Assembly: GCA_030447505.1 (NCBI GenBank)
Contig: JAUJOT010000005.1
Location: 259,295 to 323,294, forward strand
Length of the DNA: 64,000 nucleotides
Reading direction: 5' to 3'
Source: Solirubrobacteraceae bacterium
GTDB lineage: Bacteria > Actinomycetota > Thermoleophilia > Solirubrobacterales > Solirubrobacteraceae
Shown in pieces: positions 8,296 through 16,798 of this stretch. The translations under genes and the position numbers were made by a program. Every line of letters starts with the position of its first letter. Position 1 is the first letter of the stretch. Below the pieces are notes generated by a model that saw only the letters and a list, made by a program, of their open reading frames with translations, was not told the DNA's origin and searched no databases.

Positions 8296-8793
8296 CTATG
8301 GGCCGAAGGCCGGCGCGAGCCCGCGGAGCGCCTGCGGGATCTCCTCGCCATACTCGCCGGCCACGGCCGCGAGCTGGGCAAGCTCGACGCACGGGACCTC
8401 GTACGCACGAGCCGTTGCGCGGATCAGCTCGGTCTGGTGCCAGGTCTGCATCCGCCAGAAGGCCAGGCTCACGACGCGCGCGTATTGCGCGCGGAAGTCC
8501 GTCGAGCTCGTGTCGATCTCGCCCCAGCAGACGATCGCGCCGTAGACCGCGTGGTTGCGCCCGAAGCCGCCGTCGCGGCACGGGTCGGGCGGCTCGTAGG
8601 CGGCGTGAAGCCCGCACGAGCAGCCGACCGCCGGCGCATCGTGAGCGTGCTCGCAGCGTGCCGTCACGATGCCTGGCGCCCAGACGCCGCCGCCGTGCAC
8701 CGACACGTATGGCAGTAGCTCGCCGTCGTCGCCCATCCGCCACGCGCGGTACCCGACGACCTCCGCCGGCAGCAGCGGGACGTCGTCGATCAC
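8296..8793 (-). CDS. Conserved hypothetical protein, actinobacterial type
   Basis: Soluble protein of 165 aa with no membrane segment or signal. It opens with a GYRAWRMGDDGEL strand and has a Cys-rich middle (CEHAHDAP, then CSCGLHAAY, then PDPC) that could bind metal, followed by VYGAIVCWGEI and a helical C-terminus. Similar small proteins recur in actinobacterial genomes, but I know of no function. GTG at 8793 overlaps the stop of a 42-codon upstream gene by 4 bp, so expression is probably coupled to it. Confidence 0.75.
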   Translation of the reverse strand: MIDDVPLLPAEVVGYRAWRMGDDGELLPYVSVHGGGVWAPGIVTARCEHAHDAPAVGCSCGLHAAYEPPDPCRDGGFGRNHAVYGAIVCWGEIDTSSTDFRAQYARVVSLAFWRMQTWHQTELIRATARAYEVPCVELAQLAAVAGEYGEEIPQALRGLAPAFGP

Positions 8794-8918
8794 GCCGGTG
8801 CCTTCTCCGGCGGCGCGACAGGTTGTGCCGGTCGGTCGGGCTCAGCGGGCGCCACGGCCGGGCGGCGAACGGGCTCGACGGTGATCCGGCGTGCAGGTTC
8901 GGTGGATCCAGCGCGCAT
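8790..8918 (-). CDS. Short Pro/Ala-rich peptide gene (42 aa)
   Basis: Small gene whose stop overlaps the GTG of the next gene (GTGA). A strong ribosome-binding site, AAGGAG, lies five bases before the ATG at 8918. The product is rich in Pro, Ala, Arg and Glu (AVAPAEPDRPAQPVAPP) and looks disordered. It may act as a translational leader for the 165-aa protein or as an interacting peptide. No homology is claimed. Confidence 0.6.
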   Translation of the reverse strand: MRAGSTEPARRITVEPVRRPAVAPAEPDRPAQPVAPPEKAPA

Positions 8919-9059
8919 CTCTCTCCTTCTCCGATCGTTGTCGGGCAGCAGCCTTTGCAGTGAACGTACCCCCGCGCAATCGTCGCGACGCGCTCATCCT
9001 CCGCCGCAGCACCACTCCGCGAACCAGGCGAACCAGTGCCGGTGCACCTTCTCGACGGC

Positions 9060-9347
9060 CTACGCGCCGGTCAGATAGTTGTGGACCTCGAAGTACGAGA
9101 CCTGGGGTGGATTCGGGACGCCGACTTCCGCGGCGATCGGCCCGATCTGCTCCTGAGCGAACTGCTCGAACTGCTCGCGGCTCTGCCACACGTCGGTGAC
9201 CCTGACGCCGTCCTCGGTCTGCGTCACCCAGTGAAACAGGTTGCCTGTAGGAGCCGTGCCGCCGGGCGACAAGCCCATCTTCTCGATGACCTGGTCGTAC
9301 CTATCGAGCGTCCCGCCAGCGAAGTCCTGAACGACACCAACGGCCAT
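9060..9347 (-). CDS. ABM-like dimeric alpha/beta-barrel protein
   Basis: Small protein of 95 aa with the pattern of antibiotic-biosynthesis-monooxygenase-like ferredoxin folds: a first strand AVGVVQDF, a helix (TLDRYDQVIEKMGL), a strand FHWVTQTEDGVRVTDVW, then a helix SREQFEQFAQEQIGPI and a last strand VSYFEVHNYL. GAGGAG upstream of the ATG at 9347 fits as a ribosome-binding site. These proteins are often stress-related or degrade small aromatics, but many have no known activity. It stands alone between two intergenic stretches of about 140 and 245 bp. Confidence 0.75.
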   Translation of the reverse strand: MAVGVVQDFAGGTLDRYDQVIEKMGLSPGGTAPTGNLFHWVTQTEDGVRVTDVWQSREQFEQFAQEQIGPIAAEVGVPNPPQVSYFEVHNYLTGA

Positions 9348-9593
9348 GGTCGATCTCCTCGTGTTGCATGACTCCGGGAAGACCCGACCGTATTCGCTGC
9401 CGGGCGCCGCCGCAAGCGGCGATCACGGCGCGCCCCCGACCGATCCAGACGGCAGCGCACGCCGTTCTGCCGGCCACCCTGAGCGGATCAGCGACGCCGT
9501 CGCCGCGCGCTCACGACGTTCGCCTACTGTGCGTCTTCAGCGTGCGAAGCGCAGGTCAAAGGTGACTGCGTGAAGGCGCTGAAGCTCGTGATG

Positions 9594-10127
9594 TCAGGTC
9601 CGCTCGGCCCGGTCGTCGCAACGCCGTCGCGCCGCGAGCTGCCAGCCTCCGCCGGCGACGTTGAGAGTGCCGACGGCGCCGATCGCGACCGCGTACGTCG
9701 TCGCGTCGACGAGGGCGTCCACGCGCAGGCTCAATGCGAGCACGATCCCGGCGCCGACGATCGTCAGCGCCAGTCCCGCCTCGCTGACCGCGAACCCGCG
9801 CGCTCGTAGGAGCGCCGCCGCCAGCCCGGCGAGGCCGACGCCAACGAGGTACACGCCGGCGACGTCGACCTCCGGCGGGCGGACTGCGCCCATGTAGGCG
9901 ACCGCGAGTCCCCAGCCGGTCAGACCGAGCGCCGTCGCCCAGTAGCCGCCGCGCGGCCCGTCGACGATCGCGGCGAGCAGGTAGATGGTGCCGATGATCA
10001 GCGGCGTCCAGTAGAAGGCGATCCGATCGGCGCCGGCCGAGAACTCGAGCAGCCCGGCGCCGCCGATCAAGAGCAGGCCCTGGATGACGCGCTTGTCGGC
10101 AGTTCGGACAGGCTCGGTCACGGACAC
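9594..10127 (-). CDS. Polytopic membrane protein (about 6 TM)
   Basis: Membrane protein of 177 aa with about six short hydrophobic segments (for example GLLLIGGAGLLEF, TPLIIGTIYLLAAIV, VYLVGVGLAGLAAALL, GLALTIVGAGIVLAL) and a basic C-terminus. I do not recognise a family. It is probably an integral protein without large soluble parts. The upstream neighbour is the divergent anti-sigma-like gene at 10283. Confidence 0.7.
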   Translation of the reverse strand: MSVTEPVRTADKRVIQGLLLIGGAGLLEFSAGADRIAFYWTPLIIGTIYLLAAIVDGPRGGYWATALGLTGWGLAVAYMGAVRPPEVDVAGVYLVGVGLAGLAAALLRARGFAVSEAGLALTIVGAGIVLALSLRVDALVDATTYAVAIGAVGTLNVAGGGWQLAARRRCDDRAERT

Positions 10128-10282
10128 GTACCGATCATCGGCTCTCCTCCCGCATGTCGAACTGCTGGCCTTCGAGGTCGCGCATCAGACGCGCCTTGGA
10201 TCCCGCATGGCGGCAAACGGTTCACTCCAGGCTGACGCCGGCGTCCACGGCGTGAATCGAACGCGCGGACGGAGGGGTCGAA

Positions 10283-10498
10283 TGGCCTTGGACGGCCGCG
10301 CGGCTGTCGGAGTACCTCGACGGCGAGCTCTCCGAGGGCGAGCGGCGGCGCGTCGAGCATCACACCGGGATGTGCCCCGAGTGCTCGCGCGTACTCGCGA
10401 CGCTGCGCGGCATGCTGCGCGAGCTGGTGGGGCGGCACGAAGAGCCGCCGCCGAGCGTCGCCGACGGCGTGATCGAGCGTCTGCGCCGCGGCTGGTGA
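10283..10498 (+). pseudogene. Zinc-finger anti-sigma-factor-like protein, start codon out of frame
   Basis: The reading frame encodes about 71 residues of a zf-HC2 (anti-sigma) domain: ARLSEYLDGELSEGE, then HHTGMCPECSRVL with the H-x3-C-x2-C zinc ligands, a helix, and VADGVIERLRRGW at the end. No ATG, GTG or TTG exists in this frame after the in-frame stop just upstream. An ATG at 10282 with an excellent ribosome-binding site (GGAGGGG) lies one base out of frame. One extra base after that ATG would restore a normal gene, so this is either a real frameshift or a sequence error. No sigma factor gene is adjacent. Confidence 0.6.
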
Positions 10499-10551
10499 CG
10501 CAGACGCCGTTCGCGACGACGCGTCGCTTGCCGATCGTTCTCGCTCGTGGT

Positions 10552-12348
10552 TCAGCGCTCGAGCGCTCGTTGGATGGCGTATGCGGCGTTGATCAGCCCG
10601 ATGTGCGAGAGGCCTTGCGGGAAGTTGCCGATCAGCTGGCCGTCGTCGTCGATCTCCTCTGCGAGCAGGCCGAGGTCGTTGGCGTGCGCGCTGACCGCGT
10701 CGAACACCTCCTGGGCCCGGGCGACGTCGCCGGCGAGCGCGTGGCACTGCGCCAGCCAGTATGAGCAGATGACGAATGCGCCCTCGCCGCCCGCGCCGGT
10801 CCAGCGCCGGACGAGCCCGTCGGTTGTCAGCTGCCGCTCGATCGCGGCGATCGTGCATCTCATCCGCGCGTCGTCGGCCGCGACGAACCCGACGATCGGC
10901 ATCAGCAGCACACCTGCATCGAGGTGATCGGAGCCAAACGCGCCGGTGTACGCGCCGACGTCGGCGTGCCAGCCTTGCTCCAGGATCGCGCCGCGCACCT
11001 CGTCGCGTGCCTGTGACCAGCGCTCGACCGAACGCTCGGCGCCGAGCCGGGGCGCGAGCTTGAGCGCACGGTCCAGGGCAACCCAGCACATCAGCTTCGA
11101 GGTGACGTACTGGCGCTCGCCCTCGCGCCCTTCCCAGATGCCGGCGTCGGGCTGCTGCCAGGTCGTGGCCGCGCGGTCGGCAAGCCCGCGCAAGAACTCC
11201 ATCGTGAGCTCGTCGAACTCGTCGAGCTGCTCGCGCAGGACGTACGCGCTCTCGAGGACCTCGCCGAGCACGTCGAGCTGTGTCTGCTGCCAGGCGTCGT
11301 TTCCGACGCGCACCGGCGCGCTGCCCCGGTAACCGCGCAGGTGGCCCAGCTCGTGCTCGGTCAGGTCGCGCTCGCCCTGCACGCCGAACATGATCTGCAC
11401 ATGCTCGCCGTGTCGGGGCGCGCCGGCGGCGCGCGCCATGAACGCGAAGTACCGCTGCGCCTCGTCGGGACAGGCGCCGACCCACAGCGCCTTCAGCGTC
11501 AGGCTTGCGTCACGCAGCCAGCAAAAGCGGTAGTCCCAGTTGCTGGCGCCGCCGACCTGCTCGGGCAGCGATGTCGTCGGCGCTGCGACGATCGCGCCGC
11601 TCGGCTGATAGGTCAGACACTGCAGGACGCGGCCGCTCGACCTGACGCGCTCGGTGTACGGCCCGTTGTAGCCCTTGTGGAGGGCTGACCATGAGCGCCA
11701 AGCGGTGATCGTGTCGCTCAGTGCGGCGTCCGGATCAAGCTGCGCGGGCCGCTCGCCGATGATCCCGGACGCATGCTGCAACGCAAAGCCGCGACGTTCG
11801 CCGGCGCACAGGACAAACTCCGCGCGAGCGTTGCTGCCCTCGACCACGAGGTCGCGGCTGCTTGAGAGCAACAGCCGCGCGGCGCCGCCGATCGTCACGA
11901 TCGCGCCATCGTCGACGACCAGCGCGGGCTCGACCAAGCCGTACTCGGGGCGAGGTGCGAACTCGACGGACACCGCGACCTCTCCCCTGACCGCCTCGAC
12001 CACGCGGATCAGCGCGTGCGGTGAGCGCTGCCCGATCTCGTGGCCGCGCTCGCCCGCGCCCAGCGCCAGCGCGTCGCTCAGGCGCAGGACGCCACTCGCG
12101 GTGCGAAAGATCGTTTCGAGCACCATCGTCTGCGAGACGTAGGCACGGTCTACCTCGAACGCGCCCGCCGGCTTGATCGACCAGTGACCTGCGTCCGGAT
12201 CCAGCAGACGGGCGAAGGCGCTCGGCGCGTCGAAGCGCGACGGACACCACCAGTCGATCGAGCCTTCGCGACTGACCAGCGCGGCGCTCTGGCAGTCGCC
12301 CAGCAGCCCGTAATCGCCGATCGCCGGGGTCGCTTCGGGGTCGCTCAC
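10552..12348 (-). CDS. Glycoside hydrolase family 15 (trehalase/glucoamylase-like)
   Basis: Enzyme of 598 aa, the usual length for actinobacterial GH15 proteins. It has an N-terminal beta domain beginning IGDYGLLGDCQSAALV and an (alpha/alpha)6 barrel. Likely catalytic acid is E406 (DAGIWEGRE) and likely base E564/E565 (LLAEEIDD), with SNWDYRFCWLRDAS marking the sugar-binding loop. In actinobacteria several such proteins are trehalases, so trehalose is the best substrate guess, with malto-oligosaccharides the alternative. GTG at 12348 overlaps the upstream stop by 4 bp (GTGA), so it is coupled to the membrane gene. No signal peptide: cytoplasmic. Confidence 0.92.
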   Translation of the reverse strand: MSDPEATPAIGDYGLLGDCQSAALVSREGSIDWWCPSRFDAPSAFARLLDPDAGHWSIKPAGAFEVDRAYVSQTMVLETIFRTASGVLRLSDALALGAGERGHEIGQRSPHALIRVVEAVRGEVAVSVEFAPRPEYGLVEPALVVDDGAIVTIGGAARLLLSSSRDLVVEGSNARAEFVLCAGERRGFALQHASGIIGERPAQLDPDAALSDTITAWRSWSALHKGYNGPYTERVRSSGRVLQCLTYQPSGAIVAAPTTSLPEQVGGASNWDYRFCWLRDASLTLKALWVGACPDEAQRYFAFMARAAGAPRHGEHVQIMFGVQGERDLTEHELGHLRGYRGSAPVRVGNDAWQQTQLDVLGEVLESAYVLREQLDEFDELTMEFLRGLADRAATTWQQPDAGIWEGREGERQYVTSKLMCWVALDRALKLAPRLGAERSVERWSQARDEVRGAILEQGWHADVGAYTGAFGSDHLDAGVLLMPIVGFVAADDARMRCTIAAIERQLTTDGLVRRWTGAGGEGAFVICSYWLAQCHALAGDVARAQEVFDAVSAHANDLGLLAEEIDDDGQLIGNFPQGLSHIGLINAAYAIQRALER

Positions 12349-12875
12349 CGTCTGTCAAACAGGCGGTACGCGCCGGCCACGCCAAGGCCGTAGACGAGGT
12401 GATAGGACACCTCCATCGCGATCCCCTTGGGAGGGTACTTCCACGGCGGCTCATACAGACCCATCGGCACGAGCTGCACGTAGGACATCGACCAGACACC
12501 ACTGCCGAACGTCAAGCCGCGCCGGAGCGAACGCCCGCCGAACGTTCCCTGGACGAGCCCGTAGACCGCGCCCCATCCCGTGCCGTACGCCCAGTGCATC
12601 CCGTGCGTGAGCAGCGGAATCCGCTCGGGCGAGACCTCGTGTTCGAACACGCCCTCGCTGATGCGCCGCGCCACCTTGGCCGGCATCGATGCCTGCTCCC
12701 ACGGATCGTGGCCCTGCTGATCGTCGCCCTGCTGGTCGTCGCTCTGCTGGTCGGCGTCGCCGGAGGACTGCAGCTTGGCCGACAGCTCCTGCGCCAGCGT
12801 CATGAAGGCGGTGCCCACGGCGCCGGCGGCCAAGCCCCGCCCGACCGCGCCGAGCGGCGTCACTTGCGTCGTCAT
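12345..12875 (-). CDS. Membrane protein with Asp/Gln-rich repeat linker
   Basis: Protein of 176 aa with an N-terminal amphipathic or membrane helix, an acidic linker made of repeated DDQQG units (near residues 42-56), and a C-terminal part with Gly/Tyr-rich hydrophobic segments (HGMHWAYGTGWGAVYGLV; FGSGVWSMSYVQLVPMGLY). The gene at 31249 encodes a protein of similar plan. The stop lies in the GTG start of the GH15 enzyme. Function unknown; I infer an inner-membrane location. Confidence 0.7.
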   Translation of the reverse strand: MTTQVTPLGAVGRGLAAGAVGTAFMTLAQELSAKLQSSGDADQQSDDQQGDDQQGHDPWEQASMPAKVARRISEGVFEHEVSPERIPLLTHGMHWAYGTGWGAVYGLVQGTFGGRSLRRGLTFGSGVWSMSYVQLVPMGLYEPPWKYPPKGIAMEVSYHLVYGLGVAGAYRLFDRR

Positions 12876-13153
12876 CTCGCTCCTTGTCGTTGATCAGGCC
12901 TCATTACCACGCCGCGTCGCGCTCGAAGCTCGGGCTGTCAGAACGAAGACTTCCCCGAACCGCGAGAGCACTGCCGTGGGCGGGTCTTCGTGCGGCGAAC
13001 GCCTCATGTTCGGATCTCGACGGCTCCCCGGAACGCGACGTGGTCACGGATCTTGCGAATCCACGGAAACGGCTCCGGTATGTCCATGCGGCGCCGGCCC
13101 CACAGACGATTCACACGTGTGGCCGAGGGCTCGCTGCCTTCCGGGCGGGGTGG

Positions 13154-14578
13154 TCATCGCGGACCGTCCAGCGCGCGCAACGCGGCGAGCACGGGTCGCG
13201 CGACCGCGCGCATCCATGGACTGGAGTAGCGGGCGGCGAGATACTCGTCGGCGGCGCGCGCGGAGCCCTCGGCCAGGGTCGGGTAGGCGTGCACGGTGCG
13301 CGATACGACGTCGATCTTCGCGCCTTGCGAGACCCAGGCGGTGAGCTCCGCGATCGCCTCGCCGGCGGCGGGCGCCGCGACGGTGGCACCGACGAGGCGT
13401 CCGCGCTGATCGGCGACGAGCTTGGCGAACCCGTATGCCTCGCCGGACGTGATAGCGCGGTCCGACCGCACGTAGTCGAACTGCGCGATCCGCGCGCGGG
13501 CGCCCCAGCGCTCGCGCGCCTGCGCCTCGCAGAGCCCGACGCGCGCGACCTCGGGGTCGGTGAACGTGACCCACGGGATCGTGCGCGAGACCCGCGAGCG
13601 CGTGTGAAACAGCGCATTGGAAGCCGCTACTCGCGCGTGGTGAGCGGCGACGTGTGTGAATGGCAGCAGCCCCGTCACGTCACCGGCGGCGTAGATGCCG
13701 CGCCCGCTCGTGCGCAGGCGATCGTCGACCACGACCCCGCCGCGCTCGTCGACCGTCACGGCGACGCTGTCGAGCCCGAGATCGCGCGTGCGCGGAGCCC
13801 GCCCGGCGGCGACGAGGATCCGATCGAATGCGATCCTCTCGCCGGAGTCGAGCAGCAGCTCGCCATCGCGAATCGCTGCGGCGCGCGTCGCGGTGCGCAG
13901 ATCAATGCCCTCGCCGCGCAGGCGGGCGGCGATCAGCGCGCTCGCGCGCGGCTCTTCCTTGACGAGCACGCGACCGGCCATCTCGACCAGCGTGACGTGC
14001 GAACCGAGCCGCGCGAGCGCCTGCGCGAGCTCGCAGCCGATCGGTCCTCCGCCGAGCACGACGAGTCGCCGGGGCAGCTCGCGCAGGTCCCAGACGGTGT
14101 CGGTCGTCAGCGGCTCGGCCTGCGCCAGGCCGACGAGCGGCGGGACGACCGGCCGCGAGCCGGTCGCGATGATCGCCGTGCGCCAGCGCAGCGTGCGCCC
14201 GGCGACCTCGATTCGCCCCGGCGCGACGAAGCGTCCCCGTGCCTCGATCACCTCCACGCCGGCGGCGCGCAGCCGCTCGGGCGAGTCGTGCGGCGCGACG
14301 GTAGCGATCGCCCGCGACACGTGCTGCATCACGCTCGCGAAGTCGATCTCGGGCTCGACCGGCGCGAGGCCGACCGACCCCGCGTGACGCATGCGGTGCG
14401 CGAGCCCGGCCGCCGCGATCAGGCTCTTGCTAGGCACGCACCCCGTCCACAGGCAGTCGCCACCCGTCCGCTCACGCTCGATCAGCGCGACGCGTGCGCC
14501 CGCCCCCGCGGCGATCGTCGAGGATACGAGGCCGGCCGTGCCCCCGCCGAGCACCACGAGGTCGTAGCTGTTGCTCAC
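13154..14578 (-). CDS. Pyridine-nucleotide disulfide oxidoreductase, mercuric-reductase-like
   Basis: FAD and NAD(P)H-dependent flavoprotein of 474 aa. The FAD motif is VVLGGGTAGLV, the redox-active pair is C42/C47 in GGDCLWTGCVPSKS, the NAD(P)H motif is VVLGGGPIGCELA and the second FAD motif is GIYAAGDVT. The C-terminal dimer domain has HAYPT where lipoamide dehydrogenases have the catalytic HxxxxE. There is no N-terminal HMA domain and no C-terminal Cys pair of true MerA, so mercury reduction is doubtful. The TVP38-type membrane gene 73 bp upstream is a frequent partner of this subgroup. GTG 14578 was chosen because the FAD motif follows directly. Confidence 0.9.
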   Translation of the reverse strand: MSNSYDLVVLGGGTAGLVSSTIAAGAGARVALIERERTGGDCLWTGCVPSKSLIAAAGLAHRMRHAGSVGLAPVEPEIDFASVMQHVSRAIATVAPHDSPERLRAAGVEVIEARGRFVAPGRIEVAGRTLRWRTAIIATGSRPVVPPLVGLAQAEPLTTDTVWDLRELPRRLVVLGGGPIGCELAQALARLGSHVTLVEMAGRVLVKEEPRASALIAARLRGEGIDLRTATRAAAIRDGELLLDSGERIAFDRILVAAGRAPRTRDLGLDSVAVTVDERGGVVVDDRLRTSGRGIYAAGDVTGLLPFTHVAAHHARVAASNALFHTRSRVSRTIPWVTFTDPEVARVGLCEAQARERWGARARIAQFDYVRSDRAITSGEAYGFAKLVADQRGRLVGATVAAPAAGEAIAELTAWVSQGAKIDVVSRTVHAYPTLAEGSARAADEYLAARYSSPWMRAVARPVLAALRALDGPR

Positions 14579-14651
14579 GAGGCTCGCGCAGCCATGCGCG
14601 GCGCGCGCGTCAGGTGGGCATCGGGATTCACGACGTCGATGACACGCGGGG

Positions 14652-15401
14652 TCAGTGATAGAGGCCCGACGCAAACAGCGTCCCGACGACGGTCAGCAGG
14701 AACGCCGCCGACCATGCCAGCCGGCGAAGCTCGGGACCCAGCGACTCGGTTGATTGCGTCCTCGCCGGGCGTCGCCGTGCCGCGAGCGCACCGCTGAGCG
14801 TGAGCACCACGACCAGTGCCGCCGCAATGACGAAAGCGGGCGAGCCGGGGTCGTGGACGCTGCCACCAAGCGTCGCGAAGGCGATTGCGCCGGGGACGAT
14901 CCCGACCGCCGTGCCGACGACGTAGTCGCGCGCCCGGAGCGCGCTCGCACCGGCGATGTAGTTCAGGACGTTGAACGGGACGAGCGGGACCAGCCGCAGC
15001 GCGATGATCGAGAGCAGCCCGTGCTCGCGCAGGCGCTGCTGGATGTGGGCCGCTCGCTCGCCCTGCACCTGCTCCAATGACGCGCGCGCGGTCCGGCGGG
15101 CAAGCGCGAACGCGGCTGTCGCACCGCCAAGCGCGCCCGTGACGCTGACCAGCGTGCCCACGGCCGGGCCGTAGATCGCGCCCGCCGCGATCGTCAGTGC
15201 CGAGCCGGGGACCAGGGCGACGGTGAGCACCGCGTACAGCGCGATGAACGCGACCGCACCAGGCGCGCCAGCTCCCGCAAATGCGTCCTCCAGCCCGGTG
15301 GGTGATGGGCCGCCTGCCAGCGCGGCGGCGCCGGCGCCGAGTATCAGTAGTGCGCCAAGCGTCAGAAGGCGGCGTCGGGGAGATCGGAAGCTGGTGGTCA
15401 T
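14652..15401 (-). CDS. TVP38/TMEM64-family (VTT domain) membrane protein
   Basis: Membrane protein of 249 aa with the VTT/DedA-like core: ALTIAAGAIYGPAVGTLVSVTGALGG, the RLVPLVPFNVLNYIAGAS loop (conserved Pro-rich re-entrant segment with Arg) and GIVPGAIAFATLGG. Family members are implicated in lipid handling or flux of small ions, with no settled reaction. It sits immediately upstream of the MerA-like flavoprotein on the same strand; fused versions of the two are known, so a joint redox-membrane function is plausible. Confidence 0.88.
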   Translation of the reverse strand: MTTSFRSPRRRLLTLGALLILGAGAAALAGGPSPTGLEDAFAGAGAPGAVAFIALYAVLTVALVPGSALTIAAGAIYGPAVGTLVSVTGALGGATAAFALARRTARASLEQVQGERAAHIQQRLREHGLLSIIALRLVPLVPFNVLNYIAGASALRARDYVVGTAVGIVPGAIAFATLGGSVHDPGSPAFVIAAALVVVLTLSGALAARRRPARTQSTESLGPELRRLAWSAAFLLTVVGTLFASGLYH

Positions 15402-15521
15402 TCGTCGGTTGAGCTCGCTTGACCGTAGGCGCTCGCGGCTCGGACAGGTACGACCAGGCGATCACCGCGAAGGGTTCACGGCAACCGCTGCAGGGGCGCC
15501 TGAGCCTGCTGGCGTCGGCGT

Positions 15522-15575
15522 CGCTCGAGGGCGCTGAGCTGAACGGCGCGTCGGACCGCTGCGCGTCCTCTCATG
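15522..15575 (-). pseudogene. Remnant of a STAS-gene 3' end
   Basis: On the minus strand this stretch reads GRAAVRRAVQLSALE, close to GGAAVQRAIQLTALE at the end of the STAS protein encoded 1.3 kb away (16799-17170). Aligning from the shared TCGAG, about 36 of 45 bases agree. The fragment overlaps the stop of the DUF5985 gene. It looks like the tail of a duplicated and decayed anti-sigma antagonist gene. Confidence 0.55.
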
Positions 15576-15840
15576 CGCGGGCACCGCTGCCCCTGTTCTT
15601 GTCGATGATCGCGACGAGGATCAGTCCGAACGCGACGGCTCGGGCGAGGTAGACAAGCGTGCGCGCTTCGCTTTCGTCGTTCAGCACCGCCAGCGCGAGG
15701 CGGTTGGCGGCGAAGACGGCGAAGGCGATCGCAAAGAGCAAGAACAGGCGGTCTGCTGAGTCGCGCCACGCCCGCAGGAAGGCCAGCGCGATCGCCGCCG
15801 CGGCGAGCGTGCTGGCCCCGGCGAGGAAGGCGACGGTCAT
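15571..15840 (-). CDS. DUF5985-like small membrane protein (second copy)
   Basis: Membrane protein of 89 aa with three hydrophobic segments (FLAGASTLAAAAIALAFL, RLFLLFAIAFAVFAANRLAL, ARAVAFGLILVAII) and a basic tail. It is similar in plan to the protein encoded just upstream, with which it overlaps by 4 bp (ATGA). The pair plus the winged-helix gene form a three-gene coupled operon. Function unknown. Confidence 0.78.
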   Translation of the reverse strand: MTVAFLAGASTLAAAAIALAFLRAWRDSADRLFLLFAIAFAVFAANRLALAVLNDESEARTLVYLARAVAFGLILVAIIDKNRGSGARA

Positions 15841-16109
15841 GGGGAGCCCGCGGAGCTGCGGTCATAGACCAGTCCGTAGAGCAGCATCAGCAGCCCCGCG
15901 AGCGCGCTCGCGGCGCGCGCGACGGCGAGGTCGGTGCCCTTCACGAGCACAAGGTCGACGACGAGCAGGACGTTGTTGAGGGAGAGCAACGTGAAGCACA
16001 GCAGGCTCCACCACAGCAGCCGTACGCGCGTGCGGCGCCAGGCGCGATAGAGCAGCAGCGCGCAGGCGCTGCTGAGCACCGCGCACAGCGCGTACACGAC
16101 CTCTGCCAT
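15837..16109 (-). CDS. DUF5985-like small membrane protein (first copy)
   Basis: Membrane protein of 90 aa with three transmembrane segments; the middle one is LLWWSLLCFTLLSLNNVLLVV and the spacing matches its downstream neighbour. Start and stop overlap both neighbours (TGATG with the regulator upstream, ATGA with the second copy downstream), so translation of all three is linked. Homologues occur in tandem in other bacteria. No function is known. Confidence 0.78.
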   Translation of the reverse strand: MAEVVYALCAVLSSACALLLYRAWRRTRVRLLWWSLLCFTLLSLNNVLLVVDLVLVKGTDLAVARAASALAGLLMLLYGLVYDRSSAGSP

Positions 16110-16495
16110 CAGTCACGCCTGCGTAGGCGAAATGCGTCTGAGAACGACTGCACGTTGCTGTCGAGCGAGGAGACGATCAGCCGGATGATGCTCGACCGAC
16201 GGCGGCGGTGCGCGTCGGCGATCTCATCGAGCACCGATGCCTGCTGCTCGTCGAGGGTGAAGCGATAGCCGCCGTCGACGGCTGCATCCGGTTGCGTCAG
16301 GCCGACGGCGTGCAGCGCGTCGAGCTGCGCGGCGGCCCAGGTCTCGGCGCAGCGCAGCTCGCGGGTCACGGTCTTTGCGGTCCACGTGCTGTCACGCTCG
16401 CGGCGCAGCAGCAGCAGCAGCTCGAGCGCCATGACGCTGTTGACGTGGTCGGCGAGGAACCTCTTGGCTGCCGGAGACAGCTCGTCCGGGCTCAT
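16109..16495 (-). CDS. Winged-helix-like regulator of the DUF5985 operon
   Basis: Soluble protein of 128 aa. Residues about 15-85 fit a winged helix: helix VNSVMALELLLLLRRE, recognition region WTAKTVTRELRCAETWAAAQLDAL and a wing YRFTLDEQ. The C-terminal helix is basic (AHRRRRSSIIRLIVSSLDS). First gene of the coupled trio, so it may sense a signal and control the membrane pair. DNA binding is inferred from fold prediction by eye only. Confidence 0.7.
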   Translation of the reverse strand: MSPDELSPAAKRFLADHVNSVMALELLLLLRRERDSTWTAKTVTRELRCAETWAAAQLDALHAVGLTQPDAAVDGGYRFTLDEQQASVLDEIADAHRRRRSSIIRLIVSSLDSNVQSFSDAFRLRRRD

Positions 16496-16798
16496 GCGAG
16501 TCCCACGAACTGCTCACGCACGGCCGCCGCGCCGCCTGTCGGCGGGCGCGCTCGCGGCAGCGTCGGCGCGTGCGCGCGCGGCAGCCTTCGTACCAGTCGC
16601 CATGCGCTGCATCCCCCAACTCGTCGCCTCGCGCGGGACCGCCGCACGCGTACCGGCTTCGTTACATCCGAACCGCAGCTCTATAAACCCCGGTCAACGC
16701 GCGACGGGTCGGCGAATGCCAGAAGATTTCTTTGCAACAGGCGTCTCGGGCCCGAACGCCGCCAGCCTGAAGCTATGGCAGCCGTCGGGGGCTCGCTC
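16496..16798. other. Intergenic region, 303 bp
   Basis: Lies upstream of the winged-helix/DUF5985 operon and downstream of the STAS gene, both on the minus strand. It is less GC-rich around 16670-16735 than its surroundings, which would suit a promoter for the operon. I could not fix a convincing -35/-10 pair and see no gene in it. Confidence 0.5.

Noticed and set aside
12715..12775. Short repeats CTGCTGGTCGTC that look like a tandem array
   Set aside because: They are the coding repeat for DDQQG units in the membrane protein, not CRISPR or a VNTR with spacers.
13154..14578. Mercury resistance by MerA
   Set aside because: No HMA domain, no C-terminal Cys pair and no merR or merT nearby.
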